Of a stretch of 64,000 nucleotides of DNA, positions 34,252 to 43,796 are shown one piece after another (position 1 is the stretch's first letter; each line of letters opens with the position of its first letter). The stretch spans positions 124,001 to 188,000 of the forward strand of contig JAFDVQ010000003.1 of assembly GCA_018268915.1 (NCBI GenBank), written 5' to 3'. The notes beneath the pieces are model-generated. The model worked only from the letters and a program-made list of their open reading frames with translations. It was not told where the DNA came from and did not search any database. A program made the position numbers and the translations under genes. Source of the DNA: Acidobacteriota bacterium. Lineage in GTDB: Bacteria > Acidobacteriota > Terriglobia > Terriglobales > Acidobacteriaceae.

Positions 34252-35013
34252 TCATCCTGCAAATTCAACTAGCCCGCCAAAATCCTTCGCCACAACATCC
34301 GCCGTCGTGTCCAATTCCTCTGCTGGAACATTGCCGCGATTCACCCAGACCGTCGGGTACCCAAACCACTTTGCACCAGCCGCATCCCATGCACCGAACG
34401 CCGCGAACGCAATCTCACGTTTGTCTAGATAGAAAGCATCCGGTCCCATCTGATACGCTCGCGGGCTCGGCTTGTAGGCCTGCACTCGGTCCGTCGTCAG
34501 GTGTGGCTCAAAGAACTCGCTCAGGCCCGCCTGTTTCAAATTCGCATCGAGCATCCCAGCGGTGAGATTCGAAAGAAACGCAAGCCTTATACCGCGTCGA
34601 CGAAGCTCGCTCATGCCCTCACGAACATCCGGCCACGGCGGCATCGTTCGGTACGCCTCCATCAGCGCATCGTGCTGTGCTCCTGTCAACGATACCTTCA
34701 TGCTCTTCGCCGTATAGCGCAAGGCATCGTCCGTCACCTTCCAGAAATCCGCGTACTTCCCGCCTGAAGTGCGCAACCAGCAATACTCAAACTGCCGAGT
34801 CCGCCAGAGATTCGTAAACTCCACGCCCCGGCCCGGTAGCTGCTCTTCAACACGCTTCTCAACCGATCGGGGATCGAAGACAACAAACCCATCAAACGCA
34901 ACAGCCTTGATCTGGCCCGTGCGCCGTTGCTCTTGTGCACCCGCTTCTTGTGCCCGAAGCGCCGCCATCCCTAACGCACCCGCAAGTGTTCCAGCGAATC
35001 TTCTTCGATTCAT
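34252..35013 (-). CDS. Tat-exported haloacid dehalogenase-type hydrolase
   Basis: This 253-residue protein begins MNRRRFAGTLAGALGMAALR, a twin-arginine signal (RRRF) with a hydrophobic core. The HAD type II core follows: motif I VAFDGFVVFD, motif II FLSNLTAGML, motif III Lys in YKPSPRAYQM and the acidic motif near FGAWDAAGAKWFGYPTVWVN. Such enzymes remove halogen from 2-haloacids or act as phosphatases. The usual D-x-Y/F-G-T-L has changed to D-G-F-V-V, so substrate use may differ. An exported form is unusual. Confidence 0.85.
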   Translation of the reverse strand: MNRRRFAGTLAGALGMAALRAQEAGAQEQRRTGQIKAVAFDGFVVFDPRSVEKRVEEQLPGRGVEFTNLWRTRQFEYCWLRTSGGKYADFWKVTDDALRYTAKSMKVSLTGAQHDALMEAYRTMPPWPDVREGMSELRRRGIRLAFLSNLTAGMLDANLKQAGLSEFFEPHLTTDRVQAYKPSPRAYQMGPDAFYLDKREIAFAAFGAWDAAGAKWFGYPTVWVNRGNVPAEELDTTADVVAKDFGGLVEFAG

Positions 35014-35112
35014 ACCTCGTTTCGACTCGGAGGAATGCTATTCGGTTACAAAAAGTCATCGACTGAATCGGCTGAATGATCGCTTGTCTCACAAAACTTC
35101 AAATCGAAAGAC

Positions 35113-35136
35113 TGAGGGGCTCCCTTGGGAGCCCCT
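35113..35136 (-). terminator. Terminator after the RcnB-like gene
   Basis: GAGGGGCTCCC and GGGAGCCCCTC (35113-35123, 35126-35136) form an 11-bp stem with a 2-base loop. On the minus strand AGTCTTTCGATTT follows. It lies past the end of the RcnB-like gene and before the HAD gene. Confidence 0.8.
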
Positions 35137-35193
35137 CGTGTTTCAACGCGCCTCATGCGCATTTCGCTCAACCGGCAATTAGACCTTGTCGCT

Positions 35194-35514
35194 TCAATGC
35201 GCGGCATTCGCAGCAATAATGGTCGCGATCACACCCGTAGCGACCGCCGCCAGCACATAGTTCCCGTCAACCTCGCGCCACTCATACCCTCTCGGCGGCC
35301 GGCGCAGATGATAATGCCGGTAGTCGACACGTTCACCTCGATCCCAGTCCTCATGCCGCATGTGGTAGCCCTTCTTCCACTCCCGATGTTCTACATAGTG
35401 ATGGTCATGGTGGTCGCGATCGTGGTCGTCATGATGATCCTGGGCAAAGACCGCGCAACCTGAGAGCATGGCGGCCATGGTCGAATAAGCAATTGCCTTC
35501 TGAATGGTTTTCAT
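35194..35514 (-). CDS. RcnB-like periplasmic His-rich protein
   Basis: This 106-residue protein has a signal peptide (AIAYSTMAAMLSGCAVFAQD), a His/Asp-rich stretch HHDDHDRDHHDHH, and the RcnB-type core RPPRGYEWREVDGNYVLAAV, with a hydrophobic C-terminus. RcnB in E. coli is periplasmic and modulates nickel and cobalt efflux. No RcnA efflux gene is adjacent, so metal binding is inferred only from the His-rich region and the domain. AGGAG precedes the ATG. Confidence 0.8.
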   Translation of the reverse strand: MKTIQKAIAYSTMAAMLSGCAVFAQDHHDDHDRDHHDHHYVEHREWKKGYHMRHEDWDRGERVDYRHYHLRRPPRGYEWREVDGNYVLAAVATGVIATIIAANAAH

Positions 35515-35761
35515 ATGTGACTCCTATCTATATGGGGATCTTTCTGCCGCCTCTGTCCACGGGCGCACTGGCGGCCTGAGATGAAGACGGGAGAATGTCC
35601 CGCAGAGGTTTTGTAAAAATCCACCTTTTGTGCGTTTCAAACGCTAAAGCCCGCTGGATCATCACTCCCAGGCTTGCTCTGCCAGGTTTTCCCTAGCTCC
35701 CGGCCCATATTCACATCGTGTTTGCAGGATCGGAGCTATGATGTTGCCGCGGAGAAACCCC

Positions 35762-35926
35762 ATGTCTCATTACGCCTTTCACTGCGCCGTCTGCAATAAG
35801 GAATTCACCCAGAGCCACCACATCTCCGACATCGACAAAGCCGAGATCAAGTGCCCCGCTTGCGGAAGCAAGAACGTGCATCAACTCGTCTCGGCCTTCT
35901 CTGCCGTCACCTCGAAGAAGAGCTGA
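35762..35926 (+). CDS. FmdB-type zinc-ribbon protein
   Basis: The start taken is ATG 35762, where GGAG lies 7 bases upstream. An ATG at 35738 would add 8 residues. The 54-residue product has C-x2-C ... C-x2-C (HCAVCNKEF and IKCPACGSKNV), the FmdB/CxxC-CxxC-SSSS small regulator pattern. Such proteins are of unknown detail and are often placed near unrelated genes. Confidence 0.75.
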   Translation: MSHYAFHCAVCNKEFTQSHHISDIDKAEIKCPACGSKNVHQLVSAFSAVTSKKS

Positions 35927-36023
35927 GTCTCAGGCTTATCGTTCGGAAGATCCATCTTCAGGCACGGCTTCGGATTGAATCCGGCTTCTGTTTCCAGTGC
36001 GGGCCTGCTATTCTCGCCCACAC

Positions 36024-37376
36024 ATGCTCAGGAAGCTGCTTGTTCTCCCCGCCCTCGTCGCACTGTCGCTCCTTTCCCTTGCCCAGGCTCCAAACCCCCT
36101 CACGAGCTCCGAACGGGCGATGGTCGCCTTTATCGATGCCAATCAGCAGGCCTCGAATGAACTACTGGCAAAACTGATCAGCATCAACAGCGGCACACAC
36201 AACCTTGAAGGTGTCCGCGCTGTCGCCGACATCATGAAGTCAGAGCTGACCGACCTCGGCTTCAAAGCCAGCTTCATACCTATGGATCAAGTACAGCGCG
36301 CTGGAGCCCTCGTCGCCGAACACGCATGTCCTGAGCCCGGCAAGTGCGGGAAACGCATGCTCCTTATCGGCCACATGGATACTGTCTTCGAGAAGACAAG
36401 TCCCTTTCAGAGCTACAGCGTCAAGGACAACATCGGCACAGGTCCCGGCGTGAATGACATGAAGGGCGGACTGGTGATTATGCTCTACGCCCTCAAGGCC
36501 ATGAAAGCCACCGGAGTACTTGATCGCGCTGAAATCACCGTCGTCCTCAGCGGCGATGAAGAAGCGCATGGCGAACCCTCCTCGATCAGCCGGCGTGACA
36601 TGATCGCTGCGGCGCATCACAGCGACGTTGCTCTTGAATTCGAAGGCACCCCGCGCACCAACGGCATCTTCTACGGCAGCGTAAGCCGGCGAAGTTCCAT
36701 CACCTGGAAAATCGATGCAACGGGTGAAACCGGCCACTCCTCCGGCATCTTCTCTGACCACATGGGCTTCGGCGCCAACTATGAGCTGGTTCGCATCCTC
36801 GATACCTTTCGCACTCAATTGCCGGAACCGAACCTCACATTCAACATCGGCATGATCGCCGGCGGAACCGCGGTCCAGGTTGACGAGGCCGGCAACAACG
36901 CAACCATCACTGGCAAAGACAATGTCGTCGCTCCTGTCGCTCACGCCAGTGGCGACATCCGCACCATCTCGAATGAACAAACCGCCCGCGTCGAAAAGAA
37001 GATGCAGGAGATCGTCGCAAATCATCTGCCTAAAACCTCTGCCAAAATCGCCTTCGGCGAAGGCTATCCAGCCATGCCGCCCACTGCGCAGAATCGCGCG
37101 CTGCTTGCGATTCTCAATCAGGCCAACGCAAGCCTGGGCTTCGCCGCCATGCCTGAACTCGACCCCATGAAGCGCGGCGCCGGCGATGTCGCGTTTGTCG
37201 CCGATATCGTTGCCGGCCTTGCCGGCGTAGGCGCCACGGGAGAAGGGGCTCATGCGCCGGGCGAGACAATCGACCTCTCCGCACAACCCATCAACACAAA
37301 ACGCGATGCCCTGCTGATGTACCGCCTCACCCAGATCGACCAGAATGCTGACCTCACTAAGGTCGGCGGCAACTAA
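36024..37376 (+). CDS. Exported M20-type peptidase (glutamate carboxypeptidase-like)
   Basis: The start taken is ATG 36024, with a signal peptide MLRKLLVLPALVALSLLSLA. A GTG at 35997 is an alternative. The 450-residue protein has the M20 metal and catalytic motifs LLIGHMDTVFE, GPGVNDMKGG, LSGDEEAHGEPSS and ALEFEGT, with the dimerisation lid GETGHSSGIFS. It resembles carboxypeptidase G2-type enzymes that remove C-terminal glutamate. Export by a signal peptide is likely. No partner genes are adjacent. Confidence 0.9.
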   Translation: MLRKLLVLPALVALSLLSLAQAPNPLTSSERAMVAFIDANQQASNELLAKLISINSGTHNLEGVRAVADIMKSELTDLGFKASFIPMDQVQRAGALVAEHACPEPGKCGKRMLLIGHMDTVFEKTSPFQSYSVKDNIGTGPGVNDMKGGLVIMLYALKAMKATGVLDRAEITVVLSGDEEAHGEPSSISRRDMIAAAHHSDVALEFEGTPRTNGIFYGSVSRRSSITWKIDATGETGHSSGIFSDHMGFGANYELVRILDTFRTQLPEPNLTFNIGMIAGGTAVQVDEAGNNATITGKDNVVAPVAHASGDIRTISNEQTARVEKKMQEIVANHLPKTSAKIAFGEGYPAMPPTAQNRALLAILNQANASLGFAAMPELDPMKRGAGDVAFVADIVAGLAGVGATGEGAHAPGETIDLSAQPINTKRDALLMYRLTQIDQNADLTKVGGN

Positions 37377-37446
37377 TGGCGACTGAGCAACGGTCCTGAA
37401 CGAAAGAAGATGCGCGGCCTAAGCCGCGCCTCAGCAAATACATCTA

Positions 37447-37480
37447 CTGATCACTGACCATTGTTTCCTGATCCTTGCTT
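37447..37480. repeat. TGATCCC-type repeats at mannosidase end
   Basis: TGATCACTGACCATTG and TGATCCTTGC units form degenerate heptamer repeats. They encode the last residues of the mannosidase (KQGSGNNGQ). Confidence 0.65.
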
Positions 37481-40400
37481 TTGGCTGTAGTCCACCCGCA
37501 ACGTCAGAATCTCGTATGGATGAATCGGCGCCTTCACCACATCGCCCGAGACCGAAAGCGCACTGCCTTCTGGTGTCTCCTGCATGTTTGTGACGGTCGC
37601 ACTGGTAGCACCCGGCGGCACGTGGAACTCCGCCGTCGCTTCCTTCCCTGCCCACTCGTATGCTCGGAAGATCAAGCCATTCGCATCTTCCGCCTTCTTC
37701 ACCGCCGTCAGCACCACATTTTCCGGCGTGACGGATACGAACGAGTGCGTCGCAGGCAACGCGCCCGCATGCGCAGTCGTCGCCTGTGCAGACAGCGGAT
37801 AGTTGTATTCATATCCATACCGCACTGTCATGGCATCCTTCCACGTGCCGGCGTGCGGATACAGCGCGTACTCAAAGTTCTGTTGCCCCATGTCAGCCAC
37901 AGGGTCGGGCCACTTCGCCGAACGCAGCAGCGTCAACCGCAGCAGATTGCCCACAGCATCGTATCCGTACTTCGTGTTGTTGATCACGGAGAGACCGTGC
38001 TTTCCGTCTCCCAGGTCGGCCCAGCGCATTGCCGGAACCTCGAATTGCGCCTTCTCCCAAGAGTTGTTCCGCGTCGTCGGCCGGTCGATCGAGCCGTACG
38101 GAATCTCGTAAGTCGCGAACGGCCCTGAAGCCGCCAGCGGGAACGCCGCCTTCAGCAGAATATGCGACTCTTCCCAATCAAACCGGTTTCGAACGTTGAC
38201 TTCATCGCCCTCCGCCGAGAGTCCGATGATCTGCTCGAACTTCGACTTCCCGTAGTGGCTCGTCACCTTGATCGTCGGCTCTGCTGTCTTCAGCAACTCA
38301 ACCGAATCAGCCTTCTCGATCGTCTCCGGCTTCACGTCGAGCGTGCCTGGATCGATGTTCCACGCATCGTAGTCTTTCGGGTTGTCCTTGAAGAACTGCA
38401 GCTCATTTCCGCACCCGCCAGAGGCCAGCGTCTCGAAGTTGCTCTTCTTGTCGAACAGGCTCGTAATGCATCCACTCTGCTTGCTCACCGACACGCGCAG
38501 CTTTGCATTCTCCAGCGTAATCGTATCTCCGGCATCCTTCGCCGTCACCGCCTTCTCCGCCGGTTCCGCCGCGCCCTTTGCGCCTCCGATCCAGACAACC
38601 TTGTAGCCCATTGCCGGCACATGCAGCACGTGTAGCTTCACGTCCGCAAAGCCCGTGTTCTGTTCCGGCCTAACCTCCACGACCTGCGCGCCGTTGGCAG
38701 TAACGCCGGCCTTTGCCTGCACATGCACGTTGACTTCGCCGGATCGCGCCCACCCCAGCGGATTGAACACCACTACCGGAGTTCCCTGCCCTGCCGTGTT
38801 CACTCGCTCGCTAACCGTAGCAAGAGCGTGATGCGAGATCTCGTTGGTCGAGAACTTCACCACGTCGTAGTCTTTCTGCGCGTCCTTATAGATGATGCCG
38901 ATACCTGAACCAGCCGCGAGATCGTGGAACTGGTTGAAGAGCACCTTCTTCCAATCCTCTGTCAGCTCTTCTCCCGGATATTTGCGTCCGTCCAACCAAG
39001 CAAGAGATGCCAGCTTCTCCGCATCCAGAACCTGGACCTCAGAGTCGCGCATGTTCTTCTTGTGCGTCGCCTGCGTCGTCATCACCCCGCGGTGATACTC
39101 AAAGTACATCTCGCTCTTCCATGTCGGAATCGCAATCTTTCCCTCTACCGCAGCCGGAGGCGTATACCCCTTCGCAATCGATTGGTAATCCCATTCCTTG
39201 CTCTCCGGTGCAACCTCCTTCTCCACCTTCGAGAAATACGGCTGCGCCAGTCCGAACTCGATCTTCGGCATCACCTTTTGCGGCTGGGATGGCGTCGCCC
39301 AGTGGAAGCCCTCATCGAGAATCGCGCGTGTCGGTCCGCCGCCATGATCGCCGATGCCGTACAGGTCCATCATGTCCGTCATGCCGATTGCGCGATCGCG
39401 AGCCTGGACCGTGTCATGCGCCAGCCGCAGCGGACTCAGATTTCCGTTCGCATAATCATGCGGAAAATACGACAGCACCTTCGACCCGTCTGGTGACTCC
39501 CACCAGAACAGCTTGAACGGCAGCTGGTTCGTGTCATTCCACGTCATCTTCTGCGTGACAAAATAATCCACACCGCTCTTCTTGTAGATCTGCGGCAGCT
39601 GCCACGTATATCCAAACGAATCCGGATTCCAGCCGATACGCACATCCACGCCGTAGGCCTGCTTGTACCAGCGCTTGCCAACTAGCAACTGCCGCACCAG
39701 CGACTCGCCATCCGGCATATTCAGATCAGGCTCAACCCACATGCCTCCGACGATCTCCCAGCGCCCTTCCTTGATGCGCTTCTTGATCTCGTCATTCATG
39801 TCGGGATACTTCTCCTGCATCCACTCGTTGTATGCCGCCGCGCTCTGAGTGTAGGTATATTGCGGATACTCGTACATCAACTGCAATGCCGTGCCGAACG
39901 TCCGCTTCACAACATCCACCGTCTCGGTCCATGGCCACAGCCACGCCGCATCGATATGCGAGTTGCCCGTCAGATGCCACGTCATCGTCTGCATCAATGG
40001 CAACAGCGCTTCCAGCTTGCTGTGCGCGGCCTTCAGGCTCTCGTCAAACTTTGCCTGGTCGTGCGAATCCAGCGCCTTCTCATCGACAGCGCGGATCGCA
40101 TCGTTCAGCGTTGCCATGTTCTTGGTATCGCCCGCTGGCGCCAGCGACGGAATCGTCACAGCCGCCGCCAGAAACTCTTCACGGATGTCCTCAGGGTTCG
40201 GCCTGCTCTCGGGGAAATCAATCTTCAGCGACGCGTCCCGAATATTCTTTTTGTCCACGGTATGCAGCAGCTTCACCGCAACCGTGACTTTCTCTCCTGG
40301 CTTCGCGCTGTCAAACAGCACCACCGGCTCCAGGTCGTCTCCCAGCGCAACACGCCTGCCGTTGAAGTAGAGAATCTCCGGCATCGGACCGTTTGCATAA

Positions 40401-40798
40401 GCATGGAACTCAAACCAGATGCGCGCGCCCGTCAGATCGTACCCATGCAGTGTCTCGGGAATCGTATAAGTCTGACGGAACCACACCGCATCATTCGCAG
40501 CCTGCCCCGGAACCTTCTGCTCCTCCCAGCCCGACTCATCGAGGGTCGTCGCCTCACCATGCGCCACATCCCCCGAGTGCGTCTTCCACACGCCGTCCGG
40601 AAGCTCCCGCATCAAGGTCAGTCGCGTGATCACACTCCGCGATTCAGGCGGCAGGTTATGCGCAACTCTGTCGATCTCCGCCGCAACTTTGGCAGCTTCC
40701 ACCGCTGTCTGCGCAGAGGCTTGAACACTCGACAAGGCGGCAGCACTCAGCACAACAAGAAGTGCAGAGGAATAACAAAAAAGGCGTGTCCGTTTCAT
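37451..40798 (-). CDS. Exported GH38 alpha-mannosidase
   Basis: This 1115-residue protein has a signal peptide (SSALLVVLSAAALSSVQASA) and the GH38 catalytic signatures GNSHIDAAWLWPW (His281, Asp283) and WNPDSFGY (nucleophile Asp393), within the range of bacterial GH38 enzymes. It cleaves alpha-mannosides, in class II mannosidase fashion, probably in the periplasm or outside. GGGGAG 9 bases before the ATG supports the start. The downstream end is built from repeats. The GH63-type gene lies upstream on the same strand with REP repeats between. Confidence 0.93.
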   Translation of the reverse strand: MKRTRLFCYSSALLVVLSAAALSSVQASAQTAVEAAKVAAEIDRVAHNLPPESRSVITRLTLMRELPDGVWKTHSGDVAHGEATTLDESGWEEQKVPGQAANDAVWFRQTYTIPETLHGYDLTGARIWFEFHAYANGPMPEILYFNGRRVALGDDLEPVVLFDSAKPGEKVTVAVKLLHTVDKKNIRDASLKIDFPESRPNPEDIREEFLAAAVTIPSLAPAGDTKNMATLNDAIRAVDEKALDSHDQAKFDESLKAAHSKLEALLPLMQTMTWHLTGNSHIDAAWLWPWTETVDVVKRTFGTALQLMYEYPQYTYTQSAAAYNEWMQEKYPDMNDEIKKRIKEGRWEIVGGMWVEPDLNMPDGESLVRQLLVGKRWYKQAYGVDVRIGWNPDSFGYTWQLPQIYKKSGVDYFVTQKMTWNDTNQLPFKLFWWESPDGSKVLSYFPHDYANGNLSPLRLAHDTVQARDRAIGMTDMMDLYGIGDHGGGPTRAILDEGFHWATPSQPQKVMPKIEFGLAQPYFSKVEKEVAPESKEWDYQSIAKGYTPPAAVEGKIAIPTWKSEMYFEYHRGVMTTQATHKKNMRDSEVQVLDAEKLASLAWLDGRKYPGEELTEDWKKVLFNQFHDLAAGSGIGIIYKDAQKDYDVVKFSTNEISHHALATVSERVNTAGQGTPVVVFNPLGWARSGEVNVHVQAKAGVTANGAQVVEVRPEQNTGFADVKLHVLHVPAMGYKVVWIGGAKGAAEPAEKAVTAKDAGDTITLENAKLRVSVSKQSGCITSLFDKKSNFETLASGGCGNELQFFKDNPKDYDAWNIDPGTLDVKPETIEKADSVELLKTAEPTIKVTSHYGKSKFEQIIGLSAEGDEVNVRNRFDWEESHILLKAAFPLAASGPFATYEIPYGSIDRPTTRNNSWEKAQFEVPAMRWADLGDGKHGLSVINNTKYGYDAVGNLLRLTLLRSAKWPDPVADMGQQNFEYALYPHAGTWKDAMTVRYGYEYNYPLSAQATTAHAGALPATHSFVSVTPENVVLTAVKKAEDANGLIFRAYEWAGKEATAEFHVPPGATSATVTNMQETPEGSALSVSGDVVKAPIHPYEILTLRVDYSQKQGSGNNGQ

Positions 40799-40890
40799 TG
40801 CGAATCGCTCCCCGGGAGAATCTTACGGTATTTGACCGCAAAATGGTAACGATTCCACTCCAACTCGCGGAAGAAGAAGTGTCCCCAGGA

Positions 40891-41036
40891 GAAGGGTACG
40901 GGCTTCAGCCCGTACGCAAGAACACCCCTTAAATCGAGCGGGGGCTTAGCCTTCATTCAAAGAGTGAAGGGTACGGGCTTCAGCCCGTACGCAAGAACAC
41001 CCGTTAAATCGAATGGGGCTTTAGCCCCTGAGGGGA
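40891..41036. repeat. Two-unit REP/BIME region
   Basis: Two direct units of about 75 bp, beginning at 40891 and 40966, each carry GTACGGGCTTCAGCCCGTAC followed by CAAGAACACCC and a second palindrome. The second unit ends with GGGGCTTTAGCCCCTGAGG. They match the REP pair next to the RAYT at 17 kb and lie between the mannosidase and the GH63-type gene. The last copy abuts the stop of the GH63 gene. Confidence 0.9.
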
Positions 41037-41040
41037 GATG

Positions 41041-43029
41041 TCACCTGCCCGGCGCATCCTTGCTCTGCTCAAGATACTCAACATACCCAAGCAATGCACC
41101 CCAGTGATAGAACCGGTCACTCGAATCAACGTCATCGCCGGTCCCGGCCATGGCGTTGTAGTTCTCGTGCACATGGCCCTTCTCACGCCACTCCTTCAAA
41201 AAGAGCTCATAGGATTTTCCGGCGAAGGCCTTCCTTGCCTCGGCATCCCCATAGTTCTCCAGCCCGAGATACACCAGGTAGTTCATCGGACCCCAGATTC
41301 GCCCACGCCAGTACTCCTGGTCCTTGAACGCCGGGTCGTTGTGTGCAATCGACGGCAGAATCCAATCGCCCCAGAACTCATCGCGATTGAGCAGGTGCTT
41401 GATCATGCTCTGCGCCTGCTCCGGCGTCGCCACCTTCGCCAGCATGGGATAGAAGTTCGTCGGCGAAAGCCGCGTGTTCACTTTGCCTGTGTGCAGATCC
41501 TTATTCAGGAAAATGCCGGCTTTCTCATCCCACAGCGTCTGAAGCTTCGCCCGGTACCGTTCCGCCCGGTCGCGTAGCTCCTTCGCCTCGGCCGATTTCC
41601 CCAGCGCGTCCGCAATCTCCGCCAGCGCATTGCAATCGGCGATGTACAGGCTCGTCATCCCCACATCTGCGTACTCCAGCAGATGCGTTTGCTTGTTATA
41701 GAAAGTCCCGTCATACATCGGACTGTTATCCAGCCCCGACTCGTACACCGCACCCTGCCACGTTCCCCGCGAGCCGTCATCCGCGTTCACGGGCTCATTC
41801 TGCGGATCGCTTCCCAGCACGATGAAACCCCGCAACTGCCGGTGCTCATTCCACCATCGATTCCAGCTCAACAGTGGCGTATACGCATCCTCGATGAACC
41901 ACCGGTCGTGGAACTTCCTGTAGAGCCCCAGCACCGTGATCGCTCCCACCGGCGGCTCCGATCGATCGGTGCTCTTCCAGTTCCCGGCCCGCGCATAGTT
42001 CGGCACAAATTCCTGCGGCGTCTCCTCGCGCAGCGTCTCCAGCGCGTTGGCATATGCCAGGTCCTTGTCCCCGATCGACGCCATCGTTGCCGCGAAAAAA
42101 GTATCCCAGTCGAAGAGCACATAACCGCCCCATCCCACCGACCACACCCGCGACACCGGCGAAATCACCCGTCCTTTCTCCGGCTCATAGATCGTGTCCC
42201 ACCCCAGCGTTGTCTGAATCGCATCGAGAATTGGACGGTTCTTACCAGCGGACGCGATGGATACTTCATAGGCATCGCGCTGCCGCGTGATCACGTTTTT
42301 AACCTGCTCCAGCGTGCGTGGCTTGACCTCTGTCCCGCGTGCCACATCCACTTTCTGCGTGCTGATGCCCACCGGACCCGCTAGATCTGCTGAGATATAC
42401 GGAGTGTCGACCGGGATATCCACGCCCGGCATCTGCGTGTCCTCGCCGCAAGTGCAATCCACGACGATCGCTCCACTCGCGCCCGTCGTCAGGATTCTCC
42501 CGTTTCCGCCAGCGACCACCTCCCCTTTGGCGAGGTCCCACAACATGCCCACGCTGAACACCACTGTCGGCGGCAACGCAGCCTTGTTTTCCAGCGGCGA
42601 CACCAGCATCACCAGATCCTCGCCATCGTGCGCGCTCTCAACCCGCCACTTGTGCCCCTTCCACTCATAGTCCGCGCTGGTGTACGACCCATCCCACGCA
42701 TGCGGCCCTGGCGTAACCTTCTCCGCGTCCTTATCCAGCCTCCCGATCAGCGCATCCCCCAGCCACGCATCCCCATTGAGCGAAGAGTTGTGCTTCATCC
42801 CCACATGAATCGCCAACCCATCAGGCAGCAGCACCTGCGTCGCCACGCTGTGCACGTCCCACGTGTTCCATCCCCGCGCCAGCCGCTCCTGCACCCGCGC
42901 ATACTCCGCCGACCGCGGCCCTGCATCATCTCTGCCCGGCGCGACATGAGATTCCGCGCTCTGCCCGCCCGCCGCACTCAGCAGCAAACCGAAACAACCC
43001 AACACCGCCGCCCATGCCACTCCCCGCAT
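41041..43029 (-). CDS. Exported GH63-like (MGH/trehalase-type) glycoside hydrolase
   Basis: This 662-residue protein has a signal peptide (MRGVAWAAVLGCFGLLLSAA), an (alpha/alpha)6-barrel pattern and motifs WDTFFAATM, YESGLDNSPMYDGTFYNKQT, DQEYWRGRIWGPMNYLVYLG and GHVHENYNAMAGTGDD, characteristic of GH63/MGH-type enzymes that include mannosylglycerate hydrolase and trehalase relatives. Its exact substrate is unclear. The pairing with the GH38 mannosidase suggests mannosylated glycans or glycosides, but a REP array lies between. Upstream of the ATG are heptamer repeats (43035-43095). Confidence 0.85.
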   Translation of the reverse strand: MRGVAWAAVLGCFGLLLSAAGGQSAESHVAPGRDDAGPRSAEYARVQERLARGWNTWDVHSVATQVLLPDGLAIHVGMKHNSSLNGDAWLGDALIGRLDKDAEKVTPGPHAWDGSYTSADYEWKGHKWRVESAHDGEDLVMLVSPLENKAALPPTVVFSVGMLWDLAKGEVVAGGNGRILTTGASGAIVVDCTCGEDTQMPGVDIPVDTPYISADLAGPVGISTQKVDVARGTEVKPRTLEQVKNVITRQRDAYEVSIASAGKNRPILDAIQTTLGWDTIYEPEKGRVISPVSRVWSVGWGGYVLFDWDTFFAATMASIGDKDLAYANALETLREETPQEFVPNYARAGNWKSTDRSEPPVGAITVLGLYRKFHDRWFIEDAYTPLLSWNRWWNEHRQLRGFIVLGSDPQNEPVNADDGSRGTWQGAVYESGLDNSPMYDGTFYNKQTHLLEYADVGMTSLYIADCNALAEIADALGKSAEAKELRDRAERYRAKLQTLWDEKAGIFLNKDLHTGKVNTRLSPTNFYPMLAKVATPEQAQSMIKHLLNRDEFWGDWILPSIAHNDPAFKDQEYWRGRIWGPMNYLVYLGLENYGDAEARKAFAGKSYELFLKEWREKGHVHENYNAMAGTGDDVDSSDRFYHWGALLGYVEYLEQSKDAPGR

Positions 43030-43034
43030 CGAGT

Positions 43035-43095
43035 GCTCTCCCTGTTCCCTGTTCCCTAATCCCTAATCCCTAATCCCTAGTCCCTGGTCCCTAGT
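43035..43095. repeat. TGTTCCC/TAATCCC heptamer array
   Basis: At least eight TGTTCCC-, TAATCCC- and TAGTCCC-like heptamers run head to tail between the GH63-like gene and the LOG-type gene. The last copies are read into the C-terminus of the LOG-type protein (GTRD). Confidence 0.85.
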
Positions 43096-43625
43096 CGTCC
43101 CACCGCTTCCTCTGCCGTCCCCGCCACTTCCAGCAACTCGCGATTCTCCGCCTTCAAGAACCCCGCCTCCACCGCCCGATCCAGAAACGCCATCAGCCCG
43201 TCCCAGTATCGCGACGTATTAATCAGGATGCACGGCTTTGCATGCATCCGAAGCTGCTTCCACGTCACGATCTCCATCATCTCGTCCAGCGTTCCGTACC
43301 CACCCGGAAGCATCAGGAACGCATCGGCCAGCTTCGCCATCCGCGCCTTGCGCTCGTGCATCGTCGCAACGAATTCAAGTCGCGTCAGACCGCCATGCGC
43401 AATCTCGCTGCCCGACAGAATCTCCGGCAGCACCCCAATCACCTCAGCGCCGCCTGACAGAGCAGCGTCTGCCACAGCTCCCATCAACCCCACACTTGCG
43501 CCGCCATACACAAGACCAAAACCAGCCTCAGCAATCGCGCGACCTAACTGTCTCGCTTCTTCCAGAAACGCCGGATCGCAGCCATTCGCCGACCCGCAAT
43601 ACACGGCCACTCTCTTCACTGTCAT
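43077..43625 (-). CDS. LOG-family (TIGR00730) Rossmann protein
   Basis: The start is taken as ATG 43625 (residues MTVKRVAVYCGSANG). The frame is open to 43670. The 182-residue product has the Rossmann motif and PGGYGTLDEMMEI, the LOG signature PGGxGTxxE. Members are cytokinin-activating phosphoribohydrolases or nucleotide-5'-monophosphate hydrolases in bacteria. The C-terminus is set by the heptamer repeats. It is alone on its strand in this neighbourhood. Confidence 0.9.
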   Translation of the reverse strand: MTVKRVAVYCGSANGCDPAFLEEARQLGRAIAEAGFGLVYGGASVGLMGAVADAALSGGAEVIGVLPEILSGSEIAHGGLTRLEFVATMHERKARMAKLADAFLMLPGGYGTLDEMMEIVTWKQLRMHAKPCILINTSRYWDGLMAFLDRAVEAGFLKAENRELLEVAGTAEEAVGRLGTRD

Positions 43626-43704
43626 CGTGAACCCAGAATACCGCTCATGCTTCGCTGAGAATCTGCCCAATCAAAAAGCTTGATTGTGAAAAGGTTTGTA
43701 ACAA

Positions 43705-43773
43705 GGGCACGGCTTCAGCCGGGCCATGAAGGCTCAAGAATAAATTCGGGCTTCAGCCCCTACATCAACAAGT
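43705..43773. repeat. Degenerate REP pair
   Basis: GGCACGGCTTCAGCCGGGCC and TCGGGCTTCAGCCCCTAC resemble the REP palindromes at 17 kb and 41 kb but have lost perfect symmetry. They lie between the LOG gene and the exported hypothetical protein. Confidence 0.7.
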
Positions 43774-43796
43774 TCTGTGACCCTCGAATAGAACTT

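Noticed and set aside
36240-37286. 348-codon minus-strand frame opposite the M20 peptidase
   Set aside because: A shadow of a gene with clear metal motifs; no start context.
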